From Aquimarina sp. Aq107 (GTDB lineage Bacteria; Bacteroidota; Bacteroidia; Flavobacteriales; Flavobacteriaceae), in assembly GCF_943733665.1 (NCBI RefSeq), contig NZ_OX030782.1, positions 2,320,501-2,384,500 of the forward strand: a DNA stretch of 64,000 bases, in the 5' to 3' direction. This document shows positions 10,019 through 19,125 of the stretch, in pieces. The notes under the pieces were generated by a model, which did not search any database, was not told the origin of the DNA, and worked only from the letters and a program-made list of their open reading frames with translations. A program made the translations under genes and the position numbers. Numbering within the stretch: the stretch's first letter is position 1; each line of letters starts with the position of its first letter.

Positions 10019-11269
10019 ATGAAAGGAATATTCATACCCCTTGTACTACTTTTTGGTGTCCAAATTTCTTTTGGACAAGCCACCATTAAAACCATGTTCT
10101 ATAATGTTCTTAACTACCCCGCTGCCCCTCCAGAAAATAGAGAAGAAATATTAGAAACTATAATAGATAGTTATGAACCTGATATTTTTATGATTTGTGA
10201 ATTAGAAACAGAAATTGGAGGTGAGGAAATATTAAATGAATCATTAAACGATGATAACACTAATTATTCTAGCGCTCCTTTTTTAAGTAATTTTTCTAAC
10301 TCCGATGTAGAGCTACATCAATTATTATATTATAATAACCAAAAGTTTACTTTAATAGATAGCCAAAGACTAACAACTACAATAAGAGATATTAACTGGT
10401 ATACCTTAGAATTAATATCAGACAATCAAGTCGCAAATCCTATTAGAATTGAAGTTTTCGTATCACACTTAAAAGCAAGCAGAGGTACAGAAAATGAGGT
10501 TAAGCGTTTAAATATGGTTAATAAATTCATTGATAATTATGAGAATCTAGATGAAGATGCATATGTCATTTTTGCCGGTGATCTAAACGTATATTCTTCG
10601 GATGAACCCGCTTATCAAGAGTTACTAAATAGTAACAATAAGATTACCATGGTTGATCCTATAAATAAGCCAGGAAACTGGACTAGTAATGAGACTTTTA
10701 CCACAATACATACCCAAAGCACCCGTCTTAGTAGTGAAGACTTTGATAATTTTGGAAGCGGTGGTGGATTAGACGATCGCTTTGATTTTATTTTAATATC
10801 AGAGAATATGATAAACAATACAGAATTAAGTTATGTTCCTGATAGTTATCTTGCTTATGGTAATAATGGTGATTGTTATAATCAAAGAATTGATGATACA
10901 GATTGTACGGGAATATATGATAGTTCATTGAGAGATGCATTATATACTATGAGTGATCATTTACCTGTAGTGATGGAACTACAATCAAACCAACAGTTTT
11001 TAAATACTCCGGAATTTACAGAAACAATAAAAAACATACAATTAACCAATGGTAACATTATCCGTGATGAACTGTCTTTACAAATTGATAATACTTTAGA
11101 ATCAATAGATTTTGAAATATATAATACTTTAGGACAAAAAATAAAATCGTTTTCTGCAGATAGTAATACTATTACTAATATTTCTGTCTCTGAATTAAAT
11201 CAAGGAATGTATTATCTTGTCCCAACTAATATAAATAGTAATGCCATCAAATTTTTAAAAGTAAATTGA
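10019..11269 (+). CDS. Secreted endonuclease/exonuclease/phosphatase-fold protein with T9SS sorting domain
   Basis: 416 residues. A signal peptide ends at SFGQ (about 19). The EEP (DNase I-like) core shows the catalytic order N (FYNVLNY), E (MICELETE), GDLNVYSSDEP and SDHLPVVMEL near residue 320. The last 80 or so residues (LSLQIDN...IYNTLGQKI...SELNQGMYYL) are a type A sorting domain of the type IX secretion system, so the protein should be exported and released or anchored on the cell surface. The likely role is extracellular DNase or phosphodiesterase, but the substrate is inferred from fold only. Its stop codon overlaps the TTG start of the next gene. Confidence 0.88.
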   Translation: MKGIFIPLVLLFGVQISFGQATIKTMFYNVLNYPAAPPENREEILETIIDSYEPDIFMICELETEIGGEEILNESLNDDNTNYSSAPFLSNFSNSDVELHQLLYYNNQKFTLIDSQRLTTTIRDINWYTLELISDNQVANPIRIEVFVSHLKASRGTENEVKRLNMVNKFIDNYENLDEDAYVIFAGDLNVYSSDEPAYQELLNSNNKITMVDPINKPGNWTSNETFTTIHTQSTRLSSEDFDNFGSGGGLDDRFDFILISENMINNTELSYVPDSYLAYGNNGDCYNQRIDDTDCTGIYDSSLRDALYTMSDHLPVVMELQSNQQFLNTPEFTETIKNIQLTNGNIIRDELSLQIDNTLESIDFEIYNTLGQKIKSFSADSNTITNISVSELNQGMYYLVPTNINSNAIKFLKVN

Positions 11270-14097
11270 AACTTATCAGAATATTCCATATAATTCTTAC
11301 TGTATTTTTATTTCTAGCTAATACTTATGCACAACATAATATCGTTATTGATGGAGTTCTCGATACTGAAAACAAGATAATATCAATACAACAAGAGATT
11401 ACATTTAGGAATACCTCAAATGACACCTTACAAGAGATTTTTTTACATGATTGGGCTAATAGTTTTTCTAGTAAAACAACTCCATTAGGAAAGCGTTTTT
11501 CTGAAGATTTTATTAGAAAGTTTTATTTTGCAAAAGATTATGAGCGAGGATCAACTAGCATTGAATCTATCTCTGATCAAACATCAAAACAGTTAACTTG
11601 GTCAATTCAAAAACAAGCTCCTGATATTTTAAAATTAGATATAGATACATTATTATCACCAGGAGAAAGCTTTACCTTTAATTTAAAATATCAAGTAAAA
11701 TTACCTAGCGAAAAATTCACCAGGTATGGTTATCATAAAAATGGAAATTTCAGTTTAAAACATTGGTATATTCTACCTGCTGTCTATGACACAAAGTGGA
11801 ATACGTATAGTCATAAAAATCTAGATGATCTGTATGCACCAACAATAGATTATAAAATTAATCTTACGCTACCTTCCATGTATCACCTTACCAGTGAATT
11901 TGATCAAGAAATATTAACCGATTCAGATGATCCCATTAAAACGATTCTACTTGTTGGCGAGAAGCGAAATGAAGTTAATTTATATGTAGAAAAAGAGAAT
12001 AGTTTTTATAATATTGAAACGAAGAATATCGAATTCATAAGTAATATCAGGGATAATGATTTGATGCCTGAAATGAAAAGTGTAGCCGTAGAAAAAATTC
12101 TAAAATTTCTAGAAAAACACTTAGGCCCATACCCTTTCGATAAAATTTTAGTTTCAGAAAATGATTATAAAAAAAACCCTGTATATGGTTTAAATCAATT
12201 ACCTGATATTTTAAGACCATTTCCTGATGGTTTTCAGTACGAGATCAAACAACTTAAGGCAATAACAGAAAGTTATTTGGAAAAAACATTAATCATTAAC
12301 CCTAGATATGATGCTTGGATAAAAGATGCAATACATATCTATATAATGATGGCATATACTGAGCAGTATTACCCTGAAATGAAAATAATTGGTAATCTAA
12401 GTAAAGTTATAGGGTTACGATGGTTTCATGCTGCCGACCTAAAATTTAATGATCAATACTTTTTAGGATATAAAAATATTATACGCAACTTTAGAGATCA
12501 GGCTTTAAACACTCCACAAGATAAACTCATTAAGTTTAATAAAAATATTGCCAATGCATATAAAGCTGGTGTAGGTTTCAAGTACTTAGAAGATTATTTA
12601 GAAGATGATAATATTCTTGCGGAGGCAATCCAAGAATATTATACTAATAATATATTGAAACAAACAAATTCTCAAGAATTTGAAAAAATATTAAAACGAC
12701 TTGCTACAAAAGATGTTGATTGGTTTTTTGAAGATTATGTCAAGACGAATCAGAAACTTGATTTTAAAATTTCATCTGTCAAAAAGAGCAAAGACTCTCT
12801 AGAGGTTACAATAAAAAATAAAAGAGACAACAATATGCCGATATCATTGGGCGCAACTAGGGATGATGTACTAGTCTCTAAAACCTGGGTTAAAGATATA
12901 AAAGGTAAAAAAAAGGTAACAATCGGTAATGAAGATATTGATAAATTAGTCTTAGATTATGATCAAAATATTCCAGAATTTAATCGAAGGAATAACTATA
13001 GAAATCTAAACTGGATTTTTAATAAACCGTTTCATTTCACTTTTATACAAGATGTAGAAGATCCTACTAAAAGTCAAATATTCTATACTCCAGAGTTCGA
13101 ATTCAATAATGTATATGATGGGTTTACTATTGGATCTAAATTTTTTAATAAAAACATCATTAGAAAAAACTTTGATTACAGAATCAAACCTAGTTATGGG
13201 TTTGCTTCTCAAAAACTGTTAGGTTCTGGTTTTTTTCAAGTACGACAGCAAATTGCTGATGATGATCTTTTTTTAATAAGATATTCTTTTAGCGGTAGTA
13301 GTTCTAGTTATGCGCCTGGACTATTGGTAAGACGTTTTTCTCCAACGGTACGATTTTCTTGGAGACCCGAAGATTTACGTTCCAATAAAAGTCAAAACCT
13401 TAGTATAAGAAGTGTAAATGTTTTTAGACAACGTGATGAGGTAAATCCTGTTAACACTCCAGATTACAGTGTTTTTAATGTACGATATACATATTCTAAC
13501 TTTAATCTTATAAACTCTTCTTCTTTTAATTTTGACTATCAACTAAATAAAAATTTTAGTAAATTTTCTACGACTATAAATTATAGAAAATTATTTCTTA
13601 ATAATAGACAGCTTAATCTTCGTCTTTTTGCAGGAGCTTTTATATTTAATGATACCAGTAGGGATGGTGATTTTTTTAGCTTTGCCTTAGATCGCCCTAC
13701 AGATTACCTTTTTGATTTTAATTACTTAGGTCGTAGTGAAGATACTGGTTTGGTAAGTCAACAAATTATAATTGCAGAAGGAGGTTTTAAATCTCAATTA
13801 GATTTTCCGTTTGCAAATCAATGGATCACCACACTTAATGCCAATACTAACATCTGGAATTGGGTATACGCATATGCCGATGCTGGTTTAGTTAAAAACA
13901 GAGGTGTTTCTCCTGAATTTGTATATGATGCAGGTATAAGATTAAGCCTTGTGGCAGATTATTTTGAGCTTTTCTTCCCTATTGCATCCAATAATGGTTT
14001 TGAAATAAACCAACCTAATTATGACGAGAAAATTAGGTTTATTGTTACGCTAAGTCCTCAAACTTTAATTGGGCTTTTTACCAGAAGATGGTACTAA
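11266..14097 (+). CDS. M1-peptidase-like domain without zinc motif fused to an outer-membrane beta-barrel
   Basis: 943 residues. It has a signal peptide (to about residue 22, YAQ), an N-terminal region like the beta domain of M1 aminopeptidases (ITFRNTSNDTLQEIFLHDW), then a gluzincin-like helical region with YGLNQLP at 307-313 where GAMEN would sit. No HExxH follows: the equivalent stretch (320-365, with WIKDAIHIYIMMAY) has neither the two histidines nor the distal glutamate. From about 615 the sequence becomes alternating strands rich in Phe and Tyr and ends in FTRRWY, the aromatic C-terminus of an outer-membrane barrel. Start is TTG at 11266, overlapping the previous stop as TTGA. Likely a surface scaffold or binding protein rather than a peptidase. 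Confidence 0.75.
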   Translation: MKLIRIFHIILTVFLFLANTYAQHNIVIDGVLDTENKIISIQQEITFRNTSNDTLQEIFLHDWANSFSSKTTPLGKRFSEDFIRKFYFAKDYERGSTSIESISDQTSKQLTWSIQKQAPDILKLDIDTLLSPGESFTFNLKYQVKLPSEKFTRYGYHKNGNFSLKHWYILPAVYDTKWNTYSHKNLDDLYAPTIDYKINLTLPSMYHLTSEFDQEILTDSDDPIKTILLVGEKRNEVNLYVEKENSFYNIETKNIEFISNIRDNDLMPEMKSVAVEKILKFLEKHLGPYPFDKILVSENDYKKNPVYGLNQLPDILRPFPDGFQYEIKQLKAITESYLEKTLIINPRYDAWIKDAIHIYIMMAYTEQYYPEMKIIGNLSKVIGLRWFHAADLKFNDQYFLGYKNIIRNFRDQALNTPQDKLIKFNKNIANAYKAGVGFKYLEDYLEDDNILAEAIQEYYTNNILKQTNSQEFEKILKRLATKDVDWFFEDYVKTNQKLDFKISSVKKSKDSLEVTIKNKRDNNMPISLGATRDDVLVSKTWVKDIKGKKKVTIGNEDIDKLVLDYDQNIPEFNRRNNYRNLNWIFNKPFHFTFIQDVEDPTKSQIFYTPEFEFNNVYDGFTIGSKFFNKNIIRKNFDYRIKPSYGFASQKLLGSGFFQVRQQIADDDLFLIRYSFSGSSSSYAPGLLVRRFSPTVRFSWRPEDLRSNKSQNLSIRSVNVFRQRDEVNPVNTPDYSVFNVRYTYSNFNLINSSSFNFDYQLNKNFSKFSTTINYRKLFLNNRQLNLRLFAGAFIFNDTSRDGDFFSFALDRPTDYLFDFNYLGRSEDTGLVSQQIIIAEGGFKSQLDFPFANQWITTLNANTNIWNWVYAYADAGLVKNRGVSPEFVYDAGIRLSLVADYFELFFPIASNNGFEINQPNYDEKIRFIVTLSPQTLIGLFTRRWY

Positions 14098-14115
14098 TTC
14101 ATTAAATAATTATTT

Positions 14116-14820
14116 CTATAAATAACGCTCGTTTGCATCAATAGTTTTTTCTGGAGTAGTTTCTAGCAAGAATTTCATAAAAATGTACATACTTAGCACG
14201 TGTGCTACATTAATAAGAACAGTGAAAATATTATTAAAATAAAATAATTCGTTAATGGGTAATAAAGAAATTATAAATATGCATAAACAAGAAACTATAA
14301 TTAATTTCAAACCGTCTCTATATGTATCTTGCATATAAATAAGATATGCCACTAACATATATACTGTAGAGCTGAACAAACAAAAAACTACTTCTGGAAT
14401 AGCTTCTCTGACCATATCAATTAGTAATTGAGAAATAGAAAAAATCAAATATGCAACTAACGCAGAGCTAATTAAAATTGGTATTGATAAAAACGTACTA
14501 CGTTGAACAGTTTTAATAAATAGATACTTTCTTATAGCAATTGTACAGAATATAAAATACAAAGATGTTAGAATACATATATACGAGAAATTAGATATAA
14601 AATCAGTATAAATAAGAACATCACAGAAGATCATAGAAACCAGACTCAACACATACCATAGATTAATCTTCTTAGTATTACATAAATATATAGCTCCAAT
14701 AGAGAATATGGTTAAAGGCAAGGCATAGGCTAAATATTTCCTGTCAAAAAATGTAGCAACTATAATAACTACTAAAAAAGCAAGGTAAAATAATATGTCG
14801 GTGACTTTTATTTTCTTCAA
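14116..14820 (-). CDS. Multi-pass membrane protein, possibly YhhN/lysoplasmalogenase-like
   Basis: 234 residues with about eight hydrophobic helices and little soluble sequence. The order of segments (YALPLTIFSIGAIYLC, then LSLVSMIFCDVLIYTDF) resembles the YhhN/TMEM86 family, where a conserved Asp lies in a GD motif of helix 3; here it is CD, so the match is loose. YhhN enzymes hydrolyse the vinyl-ether bond of lysoplasmalogens. The start is the ATG near 14820. It is convergent with the preceding barrel gene, with only 18 bases between the stops. Function is tentative. Confidence 0.6.
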   Translation of the reverse strand: MKKIKVTDILFYLAFLVVIIVATFFDRKYLAYALPLTIFSIGAIYLCNTKKINLWYVLSLVSMIFCDVLIYTDFISNFSYICILTSLYFIFCTIAIRKYLFIKTVQRSTFLSIPILISSALVAYLIFSISQLLIDMVREAIPEVVFCLFSSTVYMLVAYLIYMQDTYRDGLKLIIVSCLCIFIISLLPINELFYFNNIFTVLINVAHVLSMYIFMKFLLETTPEKTIDANERYL

Positions 14821-15159
14821 AAATTCACGATTACATTAATAATGATAATTAATATTTCTTCTAAGTTATATTATTTTTTGGATTTGTAGGAAAAAAAGAA
14901 GACAAACCTTAATTCCTACATTTACAAAAACTTATTTTAAAATATCTTCATACAAAAACACATTGATTATCAGATATATAAAAACCATTGTACTATTCAA
15001 AAATTATAACAAATAGCTATCCTGCTATGCTTATTTTTATAAATGTGAAAATTTTGAGTATTTGTTAATCAAGTCTTAAAATAATACCCAAAAAAAAGAA
15101 TTCAACAACAAAAAGCTGTTTTATATGAATTATCATCAATAACTTTAATACTTCTTATC
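14821..15159. other. AT-rich intergenic region without a gene
   Basis: The two flanking genes point away from each other, so this stretch should hold both promoters. I find no convincing ORF or RNA gene. An 8-base inverted repeat (TGTAGGAA at 14885-14892, TTCCTACA at 14913-14920) is present but could be chance in such AT-rich DNA. Confidence 0.6.
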
Positions 15160-15190
15160 TTGGAATTGACCTGAATTTTAGCTAAATTTG
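15160..15190 (+). promoter_or_regulatory. Promoter of the fused E1 dehydrogenase gene
   Basis: TTG at 15160-15162, a 20-base spacer, and TAAATTTG at 15183-15190 form a consensus Bacteroidota housekeeping promoter. It lies 22 bases before the ATG at 15213, giving a short leader. Confidence 0.75.
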
Positions 15191-15212
15191 CGAACCGTAA
15201 AAAATCGTTCAC

Positions 15213-17627
15213 ATGCAGTCTGAAACAACTATTACACCTAATATTTCTTTCGAAGAATATAAAGATCAAATACTTAGAGATTATAAAATCGCTTTAACGA
15301 GTAGAGAGTGTAGTTTGTTAGGACGTCGAGAAGTACTTACCGGAAAATCTAAGTTCGGAATTTTTGGTGGAGGTAAAGAATTACCACAATTAGCAATGGC
15401 TAGAGTGTTTCGTGATGGTGATTTCAGATCGGGATATTATAGAGATCAAACCTTTATGATGGCAATTGATCAATACAATGTAGAACAATTTTTTGCAGGA
15501 TTGTATGCGCATACAGATATTGAAAAAGAGCCTTTCGCAGCAGGGAGACAGATGGGTGGACACTTTGCTACTCATAGTCTTAATGAAGATGGATCTTGGA
15601 AAAATCTTACAAAACAAAAGAACTCAAGTTCAGATATTTCTCCTACAGCTGGGCAAATGCCTCGATTATTAGGGTTAGCACAAGCATCCAAAGTATATCG
15701 TAATGAAAAAAGCGTTTCTGAACACACCAACTTTTCCATCAATGGAAATGAAGTAGCATGGGGTACCATCGGTAACGCAAGTACAAGTGAAGGTCTTTTT
15801 TGGGAAACAGTAAATGCTGGAGGTGTTTTACAAGTACCTATGGTAATTAGTATCTGGGATGATGAATATGGTATTTCTGTTCATGCAAAACACCAGACTA
15901 CTAAAGAAAATATATCTTTAGTTCTAGAGGGTTTCAGACGAGATGAAAAGCACGATGGTTACGAAATCATTGTGGTTAATGGCTGGGATTATCCAGCTTT
16001 AGTAGAGGCCTATGAAACTGCAGAAGATCTAGCTAGAGAACAACATATCCCAGTAATTGTACACGTAAAGGAGCTTACACAACCACAAGGTCACTCCACT
16101 TCTGGTTCTCACGAGAGGTATAAAAGTGAAGAACGCTTAAACTGGGAGCGTGAGCACGATTGTAACAAGAAATTTAAGGAATGGATTATTGATCACAATA
16201 TAGCAACTGCTGATGAATTACTAGAACTAGAAAAATCTTGTAAAAAAGCAGTAAGACAAGGTAAAAACAGTGCTTGGAATGCATATATCTCTGAGATTAA
16301 AGAAGAACAAAAAGAAGCTTTAATAAGATTAGAAGCAGTAGAAAACAAAAGTGCTAGTAAAAACTTTATCTCCCCTCTTGTAAGAATGTTAGCAGATAAA
16401 GATGAACCAATAAGAAAAGATATTCTAGAAGCAACTAGAAGAACATTGCGATATTTAATTAAAGAAGATTTTCCTGAAAAAACGGCTCTTCAGAATTGGA
16501 TCAACAATTACATTGCAGAAATCCAACCAAAATATAGTGATCACCTATATAACGATTTTGACAGTAATGCTACTAAAATAAAAGAGGTAAAACCTGAATA
16601 CGCTGATAATGCTGAGATAGTAGATGCCCGTGTTATATTAAGAGATAATTTTGATCAAATATTTAGTAGAGTACCTGAATCTTTAATTTTTGGAGAAGAT
16701 AGTGGTAAAATTGGTGATGTTAATCAAGGTCTTGAAGGATTACAACAGAAATTTGGGGAGATCAGAGTTTCTGATGCCGGAATTAGAGAAGCAACTATAA
16801 TCGGACAAGGAATTGGTATGGCAATGAGAGGTCTTAGACCCATAGCAGAAATACAATATTTAGATTACATACTTTATTGTATTCAAGGGCTAAGTGATGA
16901 TCTTGCTACTTTAAGATATAGAACTTTTGCTAAGCAAAAAGCACCACTAATTGTTAGAACAAGAGGACACCGTTTAGAAGGTATATGGCACTCTGGATCT
17001 CAAATGGGTGGATTGATTCATTTATTAAGAGGTATTCACATTCTTGTTCCCAGAAACATGACTAAAGCTGCCGGATTTTACAATACATTGCTAGATAGTG
17101 ATGAACCTGCTGTTGTTGTAGAATGCCTGAATGGATATCGTTTAAAAGAAAAAATGCCTTCTAATTTATCAGAAATAAGAACTCCATTAGGCGTTGTAGA
17201 AACTGTAAAAGAAGGAAGTGACATTACATTAATTTCTTATGGTTCTACACTAAGATTAGTTGAGCAAGCAGCAAAAGAATTACTATCCGTAGGGATAAAC
17301 GCAGAGGTAATCGATGTTCAATCTCTTATACCATTTGATCTAACTCACGATATCGTAAAAAGTATTGCTAAAACAAACAGGGTTTTGGTAATAGATGAGG
17401 ATGTTCCTGGAGGAGCTACTGGATATATACTTCACAAACTTATTGATGAGCAAAATATATATCAATATTTAGATAGTGAACCGCAAACTTTAAGTGCGCA
17501 ACCACATCGTCCTGCATTTGGAACAGATGGTGATTACTTTAGTAAACCGTCTACCGAAGATATTTTTGAAAAGGTGTATGAAATAATGAACGAAGTAAAT
17601 CCATCTAATTTTCCTAGGTTAAGATAA
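15213..17627 (+). CDS. Fused alpha-beta thiamine-diphosphate 2-oxoacid dehydrogenase E1
   Basis: 804 residues: an alpha-type E1 domain (about 1-370) joined to a beta-type domain (about 465-804, with IFGEDSG and the GIREATIIGQGIGMAMRGLRP core). It should decarboxylate a 2-oxoacid and transfer the acyl group to a lipoyl E2; branched-chain 2-oxoacids or pyruvate are the likely substrates, but no E2 or E3 is nearby. The ThDP/Mg motif GDG-x(26)-NN is present at the right spacing but reads GNA (187-189) and DD (216-217). This fused form is, to my knowledge, common in Bacteroidota. Transcribed from a strong consensus promoter 22 bases upstream. Confidence 0.88.
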   Translation: MQSETTITPNISFEEYKDQILRDYKIALTSRECSLLGRREVLTGKSKFGIFGGGKELPQLAMARVFRDGDFRSGYYRDQTFMMAIDQYNVEQFFAGLYAHTDIEKEPFAAGRQMGGHFATHSLNEDGSWKNLTKQKNSSSDISPTAGQMPRLLGLAQASKVYRNEKSVSEHTNFSINGNEVAWGTIGNASTSEGLFWETVNAGGVLQVPMVISIWDDEYGISVHAKHQTTKENISLVLEGFRRDEKHDGYEIIVVNGWDYPALVEAYETAEDLAREQHIPVIVHVKELTQPQGHSTSGSHERYKSEERLNWEREHDCNKKFKEWIIDHNIATADELLELEKSCKKAVRQGKNSAWNAYISEIKEEQKEALIRLEAVENKSASKNFISPLVRMLADKDEPIRKDILEATRRTLRYLIKEDFPEKTALQNWINNYIAEIQPKYSDHLYNDFDSNATKIKEVKPEYADNAEIVDARVILRDNFDQIFSRVPESLIFGEDSGKIGDVNQGLEGLQQKFGEIRVSDAGIREATIIGQGIGMAMRGLRPIAEIQYLDYILYCIQGLSDDLATLRYRTFAKQKAPLIVRTRGHRLEGIWHSGSQMGGLIHLLRGIHILVPRNMTKAAGFYNTLLDSDEPAVVVECLNGYRLKEKMPSNLSEIRTPLGVVETVKEGSDITLISYGSTLRLVEQAAKELLSVGINAEVIDVQSLIPFDLTHDIVKSIAKTNRVLVIDEDVPGGATGYILHKLIDEQNIYQYLDSEPQTLSAQPHRPAFGTDGDYFSKPSTEDIFEKVYEIMNEVNPSNFPRLR

Positions 17628-17636
17628 TCAACTTAG

Positions 17637-18254
17637 TTAAAAAGGATTTTCTATTTTAATTCGTTTACCTTCTTTATAAGAAATAACGAAAATATTTTTA
17701 TTAATAACACCAGATTTAAGTAGTGTTTTCCTGAATTCCTGCGCTTCTATTAGTGTTTCGAAAATACCTAAACTTAACTTATAATAAGAGGTATCACTAT
17801 ACACAAGAGAATTCGTGAATTTTTCTGAAATCAAAGAAACTTTTTTATCTGTAAACGATTGAATTTGAACAGAGTAAACAGTGTCCTTATTTATCAAATC
17901 TCTGTACATATAAAGATTTTTCAAGTCATTTAAATCAGATTGATCACTTTTCAATTGATTAAGCTGTGTTTTTAATCCGTTAATTTCTGACTGAAAAGAA
18001 GAAAACTCCTTATTTTCCATTACTACAGTATCACCATTATCTCTATCTACCCAAAATACTACGTAAACAATTAACGCTATTGTAAGTATCAACAATGCAG
18101 AACATAACATTTTAAGCATCAATTTTGACGCTCTATTTCTCTTTAGTTCAACAGATTTGTCATTAAGAAGATCTTCTAATTTTCGTTGCTCTACTTCAGC
18201 TTTTTCTATTTGATAATGCAATGATAAAAGATCTTCGTTTTTAATATCTGGCAT
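17637..18254 (-). CDS. Membrane protein with coiled coil and SPOR-like C-terminal domain
   Basis: 205 residues. A charged, helical cytoplasmic start (EDLLSLHYQIEKAEVEQRKL) is followed by one membrane helix (about 48-69), a short coiled coil (about 82-112) and a C-terminal segment (VYSVQIQSFTDKKV...YYKLSLGIFETLIEAQEFRKTL). That C-terminal pattern is that of a SPOR peptidoglycan-binding domain (repeated Y-x-V-Q-I-x-S-F and L-G-x-F-x-x-x-x-E-A). It probably faces the periplasm. It is the second of two tandem paralogues that share their N-terminal half. Role unknown; a cell-envelope or division-related function is plausible. Confidence 0.75.
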   Translation of the reverse strand: MPDIKNEDLLSLHYQIEKAEVEQRKLEDLLNDKSVELKRNRASKLMLKMLCSALLILTIALIVYVVFWVDRDNGDTVVMENKEFSSFQSEINGLKTQLNQLKSDQSDLNDLKNLYMYRDLINKDTVYSVQIQSFTDKKVSLISEKFTNSLVYSDTSYYKLSLGIFETLIEAQEFRKTLLKSGVINKNIFVISYKEGKRIKIENPF

Positions 18255-18285
18255 TGGTATGAAGGTTTAATGATACTTTATAGGC

Positions 18286-19089
18286 TTATGGTAATTTTTG
18301 TTTGGTTATTTTATAAACAATTCCATCATTCATCTCTAATAGCATAATAGGATTATCTGAGATAATTTTCTGAAAAGCTTTTAAAGGAAATCCTTTAGAA
18401 ATTTGATTTAAACTCTGAATACGAACCTTATCATTTAGCTCTAATCTTCTTAGTTTGGTATTTGTATTAGAAACATAGTAATTATCATATAAAAAATATA
18501 AGGTATCTCCATTTTTATCAATATCATACTCGGCCTCGTTATTTTCTTTTGCTTTTTCTACAGCCTTTCTACCCTTATAATACTCAATATAATCTACTTC
18601 AATAAAAATAACACCATTGGTTCTAAACACATTCTTCACGTAACAATGTTGTTTTTTAAATTTTAGTTTTTTAGAGTCATCTTCTATTGTATCCTTAATA
18701 CTATCTACAACAGTGGAGTCAACACTTATTTCAGAATTACCTTCAACACGTGATCCCAGTTTTTCTTTATAATCAGATATATCAGTTTTTAATTTCATCA
18801 ACTCTTCTTGCAAAGAATCATTCATTTTTTTTATCTGATCTATATTCTCGGGCGTGTCCTTTGCTTGATCTGAATCTGGGTTAAAACCATCCTGGTTTAG
18901 ATAATACATAGTAAAAGACATTCCTATGACTACCAAAAAAAACAAAACCATAAAAATGATACTATTCCTTTTACTTCTCTTCAATTCTTTGGATATAGAA
19001 ACAAGACGATCTTCTAGTTTCTGCTGTTTCATACCAGATTTTTCAATCCTATATTGTACAGATAGTAATTCGTCTTCTTTATTTTTCAT
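18286..19089 (-). CDS. Membrane protein with coiled coil, paralogue of the downstream gene
   Basis: 267 residues. It opens like its neighbour: KEDELLSVQYRIEKSGMKQQKLEDR, then a single membrane helix (about 43-65) and a coiled coil (about 82-110). The C-terminal half differs (a lysine-rich, beta-type domain from about 140 to 267) and is not SPOR-like; no enzyme motif is seen. The two genes are on the same strand with 31 bases between them, so they are likely co-transcribed and may form a hetero-oligomer through the shared N-terminal halves. The menB gene lies 36 bases upstream on the same strand. Confidence 0.7.
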   Translation of the reverse strand: MKNKEDELLSVQYRIEKSGMKQQKLEDRLVSISKELKRSKRNSIIFMVLFFLVVIGMSFTMYYLNQDGFNPDSDQAKDTPENIDQIKKMNDSLQEELMKLKTDISDYKEKLGSRVEGNSEISVDSTVVDSIKDTIEDDSKKLKFKKQHCYVKNVFRTNGVIFIEVDYIEYYKGRKAVEKAKENNEAEYDIDKNGDTLYFLYDNYYVSNTNTKLRRLELNDKVRIQSLNQISKGFPLKAFQKIISDNPIMLLEMNDGIVYKITKQKLP

Positions 19090-19125
19090 TTCGCATTCTA
19101 AATTTCTATAAAATCATTTACACTA

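Noticed and set aside
14885..14920. 8-base inverted repeat (TGTAGGAA...TTCCTACA) in the intergenic region before the E1 gene.
   Set aside because: Short, 20-base spacer, and expected by chance in AT-rich DNA; not linked to any gene feature.
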